Shown: positions 7,734 to 16,113 of the stretch, piece by piece | Layout: the number at the start of each line of letters is the position of its first letter | Numbering within the stretch: the first letter of the stretch is position 1 | Origin: an uncultured Cryomorphaceae bacterium | GTDB taxonomy: Bacteria; Bacteroidota; Bacteroidia; Flavobacteriales; Schleiferiaceae | DNA: 64,000 nucleotides | Direction of reading: 5' to 3' | NCBI GenBank assembly: GCA_937120475.1 | Contig: CAKZJV010000007.1 | Coordinates: 2,310,068 to 2,374,067, forward strand | Notes under the pieces: model-generated | The model's input: the letters and a program-made list of their open reading frames with translations, nothing else | Database searches by the model: none | Told to the model about the DNA's origin: nothing | Translations under genes and position numbers: made by a program

Positions 7734-8282
7734 TTATTTGAGGTAACCCAATCCCACTTTAAGCCCGAGGTTCGCTGTAGTAACTGGTCCGGAAATCAAA
7801 ACGCTTCCATAGGCCTGAAAGCTGATCGCCCAAAGTTTTACACCAGCCCCTATTTCGATTGGAAGGCCAAAATGCCGAGTGGTTTCGTAGATATATTTAT
7901 CACAGCTAAACCAACCCGTTGAGGGAAGGGTATCTGAAGCGGAACTGTATAATAGATAGGACAGACCGGCTTTTGCATACCAAAAACGCGTGCGCTCATG
8001 CTTGATGTAACCGTAAAAAGCGGAAAACTGCTCCATACTGGGCTCTGGCGTATCGCAAAAAAAAAGATTGAAAGCGCCTGGGTAAAATTGGTAGTCCACA
8101 CTGTAAAGATGGGTACCCTTCGATACATTAATATCGCTGCCCACCACCCAATCGCCAAAGGAGGTAAGGCCGGTACCTAAAGTAACCCAGACCCTGATTT
8201 GGTCAGAGTCTGGGGCAGTGGTTTGCTGAGCGCAGGTAAAGGTCGGGGCAAGCCCTATTAAAAAAACATACAACTGTTTCAT
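7734..8282 (-). CDS. Exported protein of unknown function, tandem paralog
   Basis: Starting at ATG 8282 gives MKQLYVFLIGLAPTFTCAQQ, a clean signal peptide; a further upstream in-frame ATG would add 25 basic residues in front of it and is rejected. The mature part is about 160 residues of beta-type sequence ending GLKVGLGYLK, matching its downstream neighbour in layout but with low identity, so the duplication is old. The two genes are 29 nt apart and probably co-transcribed. The function is unknown. Confidence 0.72.
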   Translation of the reverse strand: MKQLYVFLIGLAPTFTCAQQTTAPDSDQIRVWVTLGTGLTSFGDWVVGSDINVSKGTHLYSVDYQFYPGAFNLFFCDTPEPSMEQFSAFYGYIKHERTRFWYAKAGLSYLLYSSASDTLPSTGWFSCDKYIYETTRHFGLPIEIGAGVKLWAISFQAYGSVLISGPVTTANLGLKVGLGYLK

Positions 8283-8378
8283 AGTGAGAGCAAACCTCGC
8301 CTTTGTACAACACAGAGTAAAACGCATTTTTGATATTGCCGGAGAGGGTATTTGCAAAAAATCCCAAAACAGAAAACT

Positions 8379-8440
8379 CCCGGGCTTTTACCCGGGCTGT
8401 GGAAGCATTTTTAGCTACAAAAAAGCCTTCGGTCTAAAAA
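8379..8440. other. Hairpin-forming leader within the 8283-8508 gap
   Basis: The 226-nt stretch between the paralog pair and sodA has no gene. It contains CCCGGG-CTTTTA-CCCGGG at 8379-8396, a short GC hairpin, and a 7-bp inverted repeat TTTTTAG/CTAAAAA at 8408-8414 and 8434-8440. No T-tract of terminator type follows the first hairpin. They may structure the leader of the exported pair. Confidence 0.35.
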
Positions 8441-8456
8441 TCAGGCATTAATCCAT

Positions 8457-8483
8457 AAAAAAATCCTGCACAGGGCAGGATTT
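8457..8483 (-). terminator. Rho-independent terminator of sodA
   Basis: On the minus strand AAATCCTGC and GCAGGATTT form a 9-bp stem with a short loop, followed by a run of seven T residues. It lies 26 nt after the sodA stop. Confidence 0.85.
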
Positions 8484-8508
8484 CTCGGGTAAAATTATTT
8501 TCGAAATT

Positions 8509-9117
8509 CTATTTAGCGGCTTGGTAGCGCTTACTAACCTCATCCCAGTTAATTACGTTGAAAAAGGCCGATACATAGTCGGGCCTGCGATTTTGATATT
8601 TAAGATAATAAGCATGCTCCCAAACATCCAGGCCTAAAATAGGAGTTCCTTTTACTTCGGCTATATCCATTAGAGGATTATCCTGGTTGGGTGATGAAGT
8701 TACCTGTAGCTTACCGTCCTTATTTACAATCAACCAGGCCCAGCCGGAACCGAAACGGGTTTTAGCGGCATTTGAAAACTCGTCTTTAAAACTTTCAAAG
8801 GAGCCGAAGGCATCATTAATAGCACTGGCCAGTTCCCCGGAAGGTTCACCACCACCGTTGGGGCTCATTACCGTCCAAAATAGGCTGTGGTTGTAGTAGC
8901 CTCCACCATTGTTGCGAATACCCGCCCCATGCTGCGAAACGTTTTTCAAAATATCTTCAATGCTGGCATTTTCATTCGGTGTGCCTGCCAGCGCATCGTT
9001 TAGTTTGGAGGTATAGCCTGCGTGATGCTTATCATGATGAATTTCCATGGTTTGAGCATCTATGTGTGGTTCTAAAGCATTTTTAGGATAAGGTAGATCG
9101 GGAAGTTGAAAAGCCAT
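8509..9117 (-). CDS. sodA: Superoxide dismutase, manganese type by sequence
   Basis: Cytoplasmic enzyme converting superoxide to O2 and H2O2. The 202 residues show the four metal ligands His27 (MEIHHDKHH), His77 (YYNHSLFW), Asp164 and His168 ([11 protein letters not shown]). The GGG before YYNHSLFW and Gln145 in SPNQDNPLM correspond to the positions that usually mark Mn or cambialistic enzymes; Fe-type enzymes place the second-sphere Gln in the first domain. This matches the Mn/Zn importer and MntR-like regulator 5 kb away. Length is normal. It has its own promoter at 9163-9191 and a terminator. Confidence 0.92.
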   Translation of the reverse strand: MAFQLPDLPYPKNALEPHIDAQTMEIHHDKHHAGYTSKLNDALAGTPNENASIEDILKNVSQHGAGIRNNGGGYYNHSLFWTVMSPNGGGEPSGELASAINDAFGSFESFKDEFSNAAKTRFGSGWAWLIVNKDGKLQVTSSPNQDNPLMDIAEVKGTPILGLDVWEHAYYLKYQNRRPDYVSAFFNVINWDEVSKRYQAAK

Positions 9118-9162
9118 AGTTTAGATTTTTATTAAAATTAATTGTCAATAGTGCAGAGCTAA

Positions 9163-9191
9163 CAAAGCTACTCAGAATAGGTTTAGATCAA
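9163..9191 (-). promoter_or_regulatory. sodA promoter
   Basis: The minus strand reads TTG at 9191-9189, 18 nt of spacer, then TAGCTTTG at 9170-9163, a perfect TAnnTTTG. Predicted leader to the ATG at 9117 is about 40 nt. Confidence 0.65.
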
Positions 9192-9246
9192 AGCAAGGGC
9201 TAAATGATGCAATTGAAAGTACTTATGAAAATTAACAGGCTTTACC

Positions 9247-12200
9247 GTGAGAAGGTCACAGGCTGAGTTTACTCTATACACCGCATCAGCCGGGGCCGGA
9301 AAAACTTACAACCTGGTGTTTAAGGTGCTCAGGCTTTGCCTGGCTCATCCCCGAAGCTCGGTTTTTCGCAGCATACTCGCCATTACCTTTACCAATAAGG
9401 CGGCTGCTGAGATGAAAGGCCGGGTCATTCAAACCCTGGAGGCTTTTACCCGGGAGGATGTGGACCCGAAGAATCGTCCGCAGTTTGACCAGTTATGTAA
9501 CGAATTAGGCCTTACCGAAGAAGAGCTGAAAACGCGCAGTTATGAACTGTTGCGAACCATACTTCATCACTATTCGGCTTTTTCCATTTCTACCATCGAC
9601 CGGTTTACCAACCGCCTGATACGCACCTTTGCTCAGGACCTCAAGCTAAGTGGCCATTATGAGGTAGAATTGGATTCGGAACTTATTTTGAGTGAAGCTA
9701 TTGATGCTATGCTTTCGGATCTTGAGGAAGATTCAGCTATGGCGGAAGTACTCATCGAGTTTCTAAATGCCCAGTTGGAGGAGGGTAAATCTCCCCGTGC
9801 AGAGTATCGTTTGCTGGAAATAGGCTTTACCCTTTTTGAAGAAAATGCAATTGTCCCACTAGCTCTTCTTAAAGAGCTAGAATCCAGGGATTTTATTAAA
9901 ATACAACAAAAACTTTTAGAGCGAAACCGCCAGTGGGAACAGCAAGCCGTTCAAAAGGTAAAATCAATACTTCATGTAATCGACCATAACCATATTGATT
10001 ATGATTTATTTAGCGGTGGATACTTGCCTAAATATTTAATGGGGGTTGTAGAAAATCCGGAGTTGGCATTTCCCAACGCTACTGTGCAAAAGCAATTGTT
10101 GGGTGAAAAGAGTTTTTACGCCAGGAATAAAGCTGCGATAGCTGCCCCGCAAATAGACCCTGTGGCACCTCAAATAATGCAGCAAGGTGAAGAGCTTTTG
10201 CAGTTTATCAGCGATCATGCGGCAGAATATGAACTTTCTAAGTTGATATTGCGGAATATTTTCAGCCTGGCGGTGGTTGCCAGCATTAAAAAGTACCTGG
10301 ACCAACTTAAAAAAGAGAGTAACCGATTGCCGATCGGGGAATTCAACCAATTGATCAGCAACCACCTGCAAGATCAACCGGCCGCATTTTTATACGAACG
10401 CATCGGTGAGCGTTACCGCCATTATTTTGTGGATGAATTTCAAGATACCTCGCGCTTGCAGTGGTATAACCTGCTACCATTGGCTAATAATACTATGGCT
10501 CAGAATGGGTCGGTTATGCTGGTAGGTGATGCCAAGCAGTCCATTTATCGGTGGCGCGGGGGGGAGGTAGAGCAGTTTTTAGATTTAAGCAACGACCGGG
10601 ATAGCAGTAATAAAGTCAGGCAAGGTGAAAAAACACAGGCTCTTTACGAAAGGAAAACGGTACTGCTTAATGATAACTGGCGCAGTAAGAGTGAGATAGT
10701 GAATTTTAACAACCTGTTTTTTGAACAGGTGGTGGCTATAGAAGACCAATCAGGCTACAAGGTTGGCAACCCGTTACACCGGGAACTTTTCGGGCAAGCG
10801 AAGCAGGGCATAAAGGCCGGAAAGGGAGGTTACGTGAGTCTGCAAATTTTACCTGCTGCCGAAAATGAAGAAGAATATGTGCAGAGACAAGCGCAGGCGG
10901 TAGTAATGAAGGTGGAGGAAGCTCGGGAGGATGGTTTTGAGTTGCGTGATATTTGCATCCTTAGCCGCAGTAAAAAATACAATGGCGCTCTTTCTGAAGT
11001 GCTGTCAGCCAACAATATAGGCGTGGTTAGTTCCGACAGTCTTTTGCTGGGCCGATCGGAAAAAGTAAAGGTGCTCATGGCTTTTTTAAAGCTGGCGTTA
11101 AGGCCGGATGATCAATGGGCCCGGGTTTATTTTCTGGAGTGGTATTGGGCGACAAATCAGGAAAGTTTGCCCGAACAGGAACCGTATGCGTTTATTCAAA
11201 GGTGGGTGGGTGAAAAAATAGAATCCTGGCGGGAATTCCTAATAAGCAGTTGGAAGGATTTTAATTGGGATCAGTTTCTCAACCTCTCACTGGTAAATAA
11301 GCTGCTGTTGAGTATAGAGGGACTGGGTTTTAACCTGCAACGCGAACCTTTCCTACAGGGCCTCATGGATCATGCGCTTGATTTTGAGGATAACAAAGAA
11401 GAAGGCGAGGCCGGTTTTTTACGGTGGTGGGAAATGAAAGGCGAGACCATATCCATAGAAATGCCGGAAGAGCTGAATGCGGTTCGCCTCATGACTATCC
11501 ATAAGGCCAAAGGGTTGGAGTTTCCGGTGCTTATTCTGGCTTTTGCCGATTGGCTGGCTTTTCGGGAGCCCCGGCCGTCCAGTGCCTGGATGGCCCTGCC
11601 GCAGGAAAGGTTTTTTGACTTACCGGTGGCGCGCCTGGGGCTAAACGGTATGGAGAGTAAAAACGGTGTTCGTGATTTACCCGGAATGCAAGAATACATT
11701 GGTATATATCAGAAAAATCGCGAAGATGTAGCCCTGGATAATCTCAACTTACTTTATGTAGCCCTTACGCGTGCTGAAGAAAGATTGCACATACTGGGAA
11801 ATTATCGCAAGCGGGGTGATAGTGAAAGAATAACCGCTTACCTTTCTTATTTTATTGATAAGCAGGGTGATGGGGTCGATGAGTGGACCGCTGGAAACAG
11901 AACATCAAAGGGCCGTTCAGATAGTGCCCCCACCTCAGAACCTTCTTTTCACCCGTATCAATCCGTGTCCTGGCAGCAACGGTTGGAGGTGGTAATTGAT
12001 TCACCCAAAAACTGGGAAGCAGGCGAAAAGGCCCATACCCAGTGGGGTAAAAAAGTGCACTCCCTGTTGGCATTGGTCAATACAGCGGACGATTTAGGCC
12101 CGGCCCTGAACAAATTGGAGAGTCGTGGCTATATTTTGTCCTCCGAAAAAGGCAGGCTGAAAGACCTGGGTGAAGCGGTGGTCAACCATCCCGAGCTGAA

Positions 12201-12456
12201 GCATTACTTCGGTAAGGACTATCGAATACTGAACGAAGCTGAAATATTGCTTCCGGGAAGCAAAGCCCTGCGCCCGGACCGTTTGGCGGTGGAAGAAGGC
12301 CGGGTTCACATTATAGACTATAAAACCGGCCAAGCCTCTGCCTCACATCAACAACAGGTAAACCATTATGCAGAAATTATGGAGCAGCAGGGATTGGTGG
12401 TGGGTGATAAAACATTGGTTTATCTCAATGAACCACTGCAAGTCGTAAAGTGGTAA
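9247..12456 (+). CDS. UvrD/RecB-like helicase with C-terminal PD-(D/E)XK nuclease (AddA-like)
   Basis: Superfamily 1A DNA helicase-nuclease for processing double-strand breaks before recombination. The 1069 residues carry Walker A ASAGAGKT (about 14-21), ITFTNKAAAEM (Ia), Walker B DEFQDTS (about 396), GDAKQSIYRWRGG (III), NWRSKSEI (IV), MTIHKAKGLEFP (V, about 749), LYVALTRAEERL (VI, about 836), and RPDRLAV...DYKTG near 1010-1028, the RecB-family nuclease core. This order is that of AddA or RecB, and the size is close to AddA. The start is GTG. The usual partner AddB/RexB is not adjacent and could lie elsewhere. The kbl gene follows by 33 nt. Confidence 0.88.
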   Translation: MRRSQAEFTLYTASAGAGKTYNLVFKVLRLCLAHPRSSVFRSILAITFTNKAAAEMKGRVIQTLEAFTREDVDPKNRPQFDQLCNELGLTEEELKTRSYELLRTILHHYSAFSISTIDRFTNRLIRTFAQDLKLSGHYEVELDSELILSEAIDAMLSDLEEDSAMAEVLIEFLNAQLEEGKSPRAEYRLLEIGFTLFEENAIVPLALLKELESRDFIKIQQKLLERNRQWEQQAVQKVKSILHVIDHNHIDYDLFSGGYLPKYLMGVVENPELAFPNATVQKQLLGEKSFYARNKAAIAAPQIDPVAPQIMQQGEELLQFISDHAAEYELSKLILRNIFSLAVVASIKKYLDQLKKESNRLPIGEFNQLISNHLQDQPAAFLYERIGERYRHYFVDEFQDTSRLQWYNLLPLANNTMAQNGSVMLVGDAKQSIYRWRGGEVEQFLDLSNDRDSSNKVRQGEKTQALYERKTVLLNDNWRSKSEIVNFNNLFFEQVVAIEDQSGYKVGNPLHRELFGQAKQGIKAGKGGYVSLQILPAAENEEEYVQRQAQAVVMKVEEAREDGFELRDICILSRSKKYNGALSEVLSANNIGVVSSDSLLLGRSEKVKVLMAFLKLALRPDDQWARVYFLEWYWATNQESLPEQEPYAFIQRWVGEKIESWREFLISSWKDFNWDQFLNLSLVNKLLLSIEGLGFNLQREPFLQGLMDHALDFEDNKEEGEAGFLRWWEMKGETISIEMPEELNAVRLMTIHKAKGLEFPVLILAFADWLAFREPRPSSAWMALPQERFFDLPVARLGLNGMESKNGVRDLPGMQEYIGIYQKNREDVALDNLNLLYVALTRAEERLHILGNYRKRGDSERITAYLSYFIDKQGDGVDEWTAGNRTSKGRSDSAPTSEPSFHPYQSVSWQQRLEVVIDSPKNWEAGEKAHTQWGKKVHSLLALVNTADDLGPALNKLESRGYILSSEKGRLKDLGEAVVNHPELKHYFGKDYRILNEAEILLPGSKALRPDRLAVEEGRVHIIDYKTGQASASHQQQVNHYAEIMEQQGLVVGDKTLVYLNEPLQVVKW

Positions 12457-12457
12457 C

Positions 12458-12465
12458 TATATTTG
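12458..12465 (+). promoter_or_regulatory. -7 element of kbl
   Basis: TATATTTG matches TAnnTTTG in full, just after the helicase stop and 24 nt before the kbl ATG at 12490. It argues that kbl has its own transcript and that the TTG at 12463 inside the element is not the start codon. Confidence 0.55.
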
Positions 12466-12489
12466 CGGAACACCACTAAATTCAAGAAA

Positions 12490-13680
12490 ATGTACGGCAA
12501 ACTCCAGCAACATTTACAAAACGAAATCCACGAAATACAAGAGTCCGGCCTCTTCAAAAAAGAGCGTATCATAATCGGTGAACAAGGCGCTGAAATCCAG
12601 GTAAGCGGAGGCCAGAAGGTTTTAAACTTTTGTGCTAATAATTACCTGGGCCTGTCTTCACACCCCAAAGTGGTGGAGGCTGCCAAGAAAACCCTGGACA
12701 CACATGGGTTTGGCATGTCATCCGTCCGTTTTATTTGCGGAACCCAGGATATTCACAAAGAGCTGGAACAAAAGATTGCCGATTTCCTGGGCACGGAAGA
12801 TACCATTCTCTATGCAGCCGCCTTCGATGCCAACGGGGGGGTATTTGAACCGTTGCTTACCGGTGAAGATGCTATCATCTCTGATTCACTCAATCACGCT
12901 TCCATAATTGATGGAGTGCGCTTGTGCAAAGCGCAACGCTTCCGTTATGAGAATAACAATATGGAAGACCTGGAAGAAAAGCTGAAAGAAGCACAAAGCG
13001 CCAGTCGTTTCCGCATTATCGTAACGGATGGTGTGTTTTCTATGGACGGGTATGTGGCTCAGCTGGACAAAATTTGCGACCTGGCCGAAAAATACGATGC
13101 GCTGGTAATGGTAGATGAATGTCACGCCACTGGCTTTATTGGTAAAACCGGACGGGGAACCCATGAACTGAAGGGTGTGATGGGGCGTGTGGATATTATT
13201 ACCGGTACCCTCGGTAAGGCTCTTGGCGGTGCCATGGGGGGCTTCACCAGCGGTCGCAAGGAGATTGTTGAAATGTTGCGTCAACGCTCCCGCCCTTATC
13301 TGTTTTCCAATTCTTTGGCACCGGCTATAGTGGGCGCTTCCATAGCTGTTTTCGATCTATTGAGTGAGAGTACCCACCTTCGGGATAAGCTGGAGGAGAA
13401 TATCACTTACTTCAAAGAAAATATTAAGAAAGCCGGTTTTGATATTAAAGATGGCGACTCGGCCATAGTTCCCATCATGCTTTATGATGCGGCATTATCC
13501 CAAAAGTTTGCCGACCGGCTGCTGGAGGAAGGCATATACGTAATCGGTTTCTTTTACCCGGTTGTACCTAGAGGTCAGGCAAGAATACGCGTGCAGCTTT
13601 CGGCTGCCCATGAGCAGGAGCATTTGGATCGTGCCATCGAGGCCTTCACCAAAGTGGGAAAAGAGCTGGAAGTAATTTGA
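12490..13680 (+). CDS. kbl: Glycine C-acetyltransferase (2-amino-3-ketobutyrate CoA ligase)
   Basis: PLP-dependent alpha-oxoamine synthase that joins glycine and acetyl-CoA, or cleaves 2-amino-3-ketobutyrate in threonine breakdown. The 396-residue product (start [13 protein letters not shown]) matches the usual length of about 397. Visible signatures: [23 protein letters not shown], and [14 protein letters not shown] containing the PLP lysine near residue 244. An in-frame TTG 27 nt upstream sits in the -7 element and is not used. Threonine dehydrogenase (tdh), its normal partner, is not in the window. Other alpha-oxoamine synthases such as BioF or serine palmitoyltransferase are less likely given the close match to Kbl. 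Confidence 0.92.
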   Translation: MYGKLQQHLQNEIHEIQESGLFKKERIIIGEQGAEIQVSGGQKVLNFCANNYLGLSSHPKVVEAAKKTLDTHGFGMSSVRFICGTQDIHKELEQKIADFLGTEDTILYAAAFDANGGVFEPLLTGEDAIISDSLNHASIIDGVRLCKAQRFRYENNNMEDLEEKLKEAQSASRFRIIVTDGVFSMDGYVAQLDKICDLAEKYDALVMVDECHATGFIGKTGRGTHELKGVMGRVDIITGTLGKALGGAMGGFTSGRKEIVEMLRQRSRPYLFSNSLAPAIVGASIAVFDLLSESTHLRDKLEENITYFKENIKKAGFDIKDGDSAIVPIMLYDAALSQKFADRLLEEGIYVIGFFYPVVPRGQARIRVQLSAAHEQEHLDRAIEAFTKVGKELEVI

Positions 13681-13702
13681 CCGGGCTCATAATTAACGAT
13701 TC

Positions 13703-13864
13703 ATGTTAAGTAAAACGGCACTAATTTTTTTAGGGATTATAGCAGGTTTACTGTTGATAGTTGCCATCGTGGTTAAGGCTAATATCTTCACCATTATTTC
13801 CCTGATTTTATCTGCTGCAACGATCACAGCTCTGTATTTGAGAAAGAAAAAAGAGGATAGGTAA
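13703..13864 (+). CDS. Small membrane protein, unknown function
   Basis: A 53-residue ORF beginning MLSKTALIFLGIIAGLLLIV with two hydrophobic segments (about 5-24 and 27-45) and a basic, charged C-terminal tail ALYLRKKKEDR, predicting both ends in the cytoplasm. It begins 22 nt after kbl and could be read through from it. No family recognised. Length, clean start and membrane logic support it, but no homology can be shown here. Confidence 0.5.
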   Translation: MLSKTALIFLGIIAGLLLIVAIVVKANIFTIISLILSAATITALYLRKKKEDR

Positions 13865-13873
13865 GGTCCTGAG

Positions 13874-13906
13874 TTGGGTGATGGTACGTCACAGTTTTTA
13901 CCTTTA
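13874..13906 (+). promoter_or_regulatory. Putative promoter of the 2OG-Fe(II) oxygenase gene
   Basis: TTG at 13874-13876 and TACCTTTA at 13899-13906 (7 of 8 to TAnnTTTG) with a 22-nt spacer. The implied start near 13913 makes the GTG at 13930, not the TTG at 13909, the likely translation start. Confidence 0.4.
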
Positions 13907-13929
13907 TTTTGTGCGTAAAATTAAAGAGC

Positions 13930-14559
13930 GTGCAGGAAGCCCACACCAATGGATTAAACGCAGAAAGGGTAGCCGATGCTCTGGCAAATCAAGGCTTTGC
14001 GGTGATAGACCATTTTACCAGGCCAGCGGAGGTTCAGGCTTTACATAAGGCTATTGCGCACCATCGTGAGGAAGACAGTTTCCGAAAAGCCGGAATAGGG
14101 AATGCCCATCTTTTTCAAGTAGATAAGGAGGTTCGTGGTGATTACATCAAATGGATATCACCAAAAGAAGCCTTACCCGCCACACTAAATTTTTTGCAAC
14201 GCATCGAGGAGCTGATGGATGGGCTTAGTAAAGCCTTATTCTTGAGCCTTAAGGATTACGAGTGTCATTTTGCGATATACCCGCCCGGCACTTTTTATGA
14301 AAAACACCTCGATCAGTTTAAATCCACCAACAACCGTAAAATTTCCTTTGCCCTTTACCTCAACCAGTCGTGGCGTCCGGGTGATGGTGGTGAGTTACGC
14401 CTTCACCTGGATGAGATAGTGGATGTGGAGCCTTTGGCGGGGAGACTTGCCTTGTTCCGAAGCGACACGGTTGAGCATGAGGTGCTCACTACCAATAGTA
14501 ATCGGTACAGCATTACCGGCTGGATGCGTGACCGTCCCCTGGGCTTATCCTTATATTAA
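13930..14559 (+). CDS. 2-oxoglutarate/Fe(II)-dependent oxygenase (SM-20/prolyl hydroxylase-like)
   Basis: Double-stranded beta-helix dioxygenase that uses Fe(II), O2 and 2-oxoglutarate to hydroxylate a protein or small substrate. The Fe ligands are seen as the HxD in FYEKHLDQF and the distal His in DTVEHEVL; the 2OG-binding Arg is in NRYSITGWMRD. The sequence around it (ISFALYLNQSWRPGDGGELRLH) is typical of the SM-20/EGL-9-like group, whose bacterial members often hydroxylate proteins. About 209 residues, normal for the group. The start is uncertain: GTG 13930 or TTG 13909. It lies just before the polyamine operon but shows no clear link to it. Confidence 0.85.
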   Translation: MQEAHTNGLNAERVADALANQGFAVIDHFTRPAEVQALHKAIAHHREEDSFRKAGIGNAHLFQVDKEVRGDYIKWISPKEALPATLNFLQRIEELMDGLSKALFLSLKDYECHFAIYPPGTFYEKHLDQFKSTNNRKISFALYLNQSWRPGDGGELRLHLDEIVDVEPLAGRLALFRSDTVEHEVLTTNSNRYSITGWMRDRPLGLSLY

Positions 14560-14592
14560 AATGAAGTAAACCCCATACTTTTTGTTCATTAT

Positions 14593-14615
14593 TGTGATCT
14601 AAGTCACTTACTTTG
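14593..14615 (+). promoter_or_regulatory. CRP-like palindrome abutting a -7-like element before the polyamine operon
   Basis: TGTGA-TCTAAG-TCACT at 14593-14608 fits the CRP/FNR-type half-site pair TGTGA-N6-TCACA at 9 of 10 positions. It is directly followed by TTACTTTG, which resembles TAnnTTTG with a one-base-shorter gap. A Crp/Fnr-family regulator is encoded at 61995-62669, but no direct link is shown. Confidence 0.45.
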
Positions 14616-14666
14616 CGTTGTAAAAGCGCATCCGACTGCAACGGATGTGGTAAAATTTTGCTAAGC

Positions 14667-16061
14667 ATGAGAAATAAGTATATCGACCTGATCGACCAAA
14701 CCTTTGAATGGCCTCAGAAGGAGTTCGGTTTGGACGAAGACAAAACCCTGCTGTGGAACGGGGTGTATCTGATGGATATCATCAAACAATACGGTACCCC
14801 CCTGAAGGTTACCTACCTCCCTAAAATCAGCCAGCAGATACAGCGGGCCAAGCGCATGTTCAACGTGGCTATGGCCAAGGTGGGCTATGAGGCCGAATAC
14901 CATTACTGTTACTGCACCAAGAGTTCGCATTTCTCTTTTGTGCTGGATGAGGCTCTTAAAAATGGCATTCACATTGAAACCTCGGGAGCTTTTGACATTA
15001 ACCTGGTGGAGGCCCTTTTTGAGGAAGGAAAAATATCCAAAAACCAATTTATTGTGTGCAACGGTTTTAAGCGCGAAACCTATGTAGAGAATATTGCACG
15101 CCTTATCAATGATGGTTTTGAGAACGTTATCCCGGTGGTGGATAATAAGAACGAGATGGAGTTGTTTGACCAGTTTATTAAGGAACCAACTAAAATAGGT
15201 ATTCGTATTGCCGCGGAAGAGGAGCCGAAGTTTGAGTTCTACACTTCCCGTTTGGGGATTGGCTACAAGGATATTGTGCCCTTTTACAAAGAGAAGATCA
15301 AGGAGAACAATAAGTTCGAACTGAAAATGCTTCACTTCTTTATCAATACCGGTATTAATGATACGGCCTATTACTGGAGCGAGCTTTTGAAGTGTGTGAA
15401 CGTGTACATTGAACTCAAAAAGATATGCCCCGCGTTGGACAGCCTTAATATTGGGGGTGGGTTTCCGGTAAAAAACAGCTTATCCTTTAGCTATGATTAC
15501 GATTATATGGCCGAAGAAATTATTGCCCAGATCAAACAGATCTGCAATAGCAAGGGTGTAAAGGAGCCTCATATTTTTACGGAGTTCGGCTCTTTTACAG
15601 TGGGCGAAAGCGGAGCTACCTTCTTCTCCATTGTGGATCAGAAAAAACAGAACGACCGGGAGAACTGGAATATGATTGATGGGTCTTTTATGACGGCCTT
15701 GCCGGATGCATGGGCCATTAGCAAACGGTTTATACTCCTGGCGGTGAATCGCTGGGAAAAATCCTATGAGCGTGTTTTACTAGGTGGGCTTACCTGCGAT
15801 AGTGATGATTATTACAACAGCGAGCAGCACGCCAATGCCATTTACCTGCCTAAGTTTGATGTTGAAGAGAAGCAGGTGGTGGGTTTTTTCCATACCGGAG
15901 CCTACCAGGAAAGTATTGGTGGCTACGGAGGCATTCAGCATTGCCTTACCCCGGCTCCCAAGCACGTGGTAATTGAACGCGATGAAAACGGGGAAATACG
16001 CACCCGGCTGTTTGCAAAGGAGCAGAGCTACAAAAGCATGCTGAAAATTTTAGGGTATTAA
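14667..16061 (+). CDS. speA: Arginine decarboxylase, PLP fold III (biosynthetic, Bacteroidota type)
   Basis: Converts arginine to agmatine, the entry to polyamines. The 464-residue protein (ATG 14667, MRNKYIDLIDQTFEWP) has the alanine-racemase-like PLP barrel with the PLP lysine in YCTKSSHFSF, a GGGFPVKNSLSF phosphate-binding glycine segment and a C-terminal beta domain with GGLTCDSDDYY and FHTGAYQES. An upstream TTG at 14613 would lie on the -7-like element and is rejected. The family is shared with diaminopimelate and carboxynorspermidine decarboxylases; the neighbouring deoxyhypusine-synthase-like gene and the agmatinase at 23319 favour arginine. It is shorter than E. coli SpeA, as usual in Bacteroidota. 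Confidence 0.82.
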   Translation: MRNKYIDLIDQTFEWPQKEFGLDEDKTLLWNGVYLMDIIKQYGTPLKVTYLPKISQQIQRAKRMFNVAMAKVGYEAEYHYCYCTKSSHFSFVLDEALKNGIHIETSGAFDINLVEALFEEGKISKNQFIVCNGFKRETYVENIARLINDGFENVIPVVDNKNEMELFDQFIKEPTKIGIRIAAEEEPKFEFYTSRLGIGYKDIVPFYKEKIKENNKFELKMLHFFINTGINDTAYYWSELLKCVNVYIELKKICPALDSLNIGGGFPVKNSLSFSYDYDYMAEEIIAQIKQICNSKGVKEPHIFTEFGSFTVGESGATFFSIVDQKKQNDRENWNMIDGSFMTALPDAWAISKRFILLAVNRWEKSYERVLLGGLTCDSDDYYNSEQHANAIYLPKFDVEEKQVVGFFHTGAYQESIGGYGGIQHCLTPAPKHVVIERDENGEIRTRLFAKEQSYKSMLKILGY

Positions 16062-16113
16062 TTAAAATTCAATTGGTTTTTAATTTCAATTTTAAAACCT
16101 TGCACTAACAAGT

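Noticed and set aside
14661-15335. Minus-strand frame of 224 codons opposite the arginine decarboxylase
   Set aside because: Antisense to a clearly conserved enzyme, with no domain of its own.
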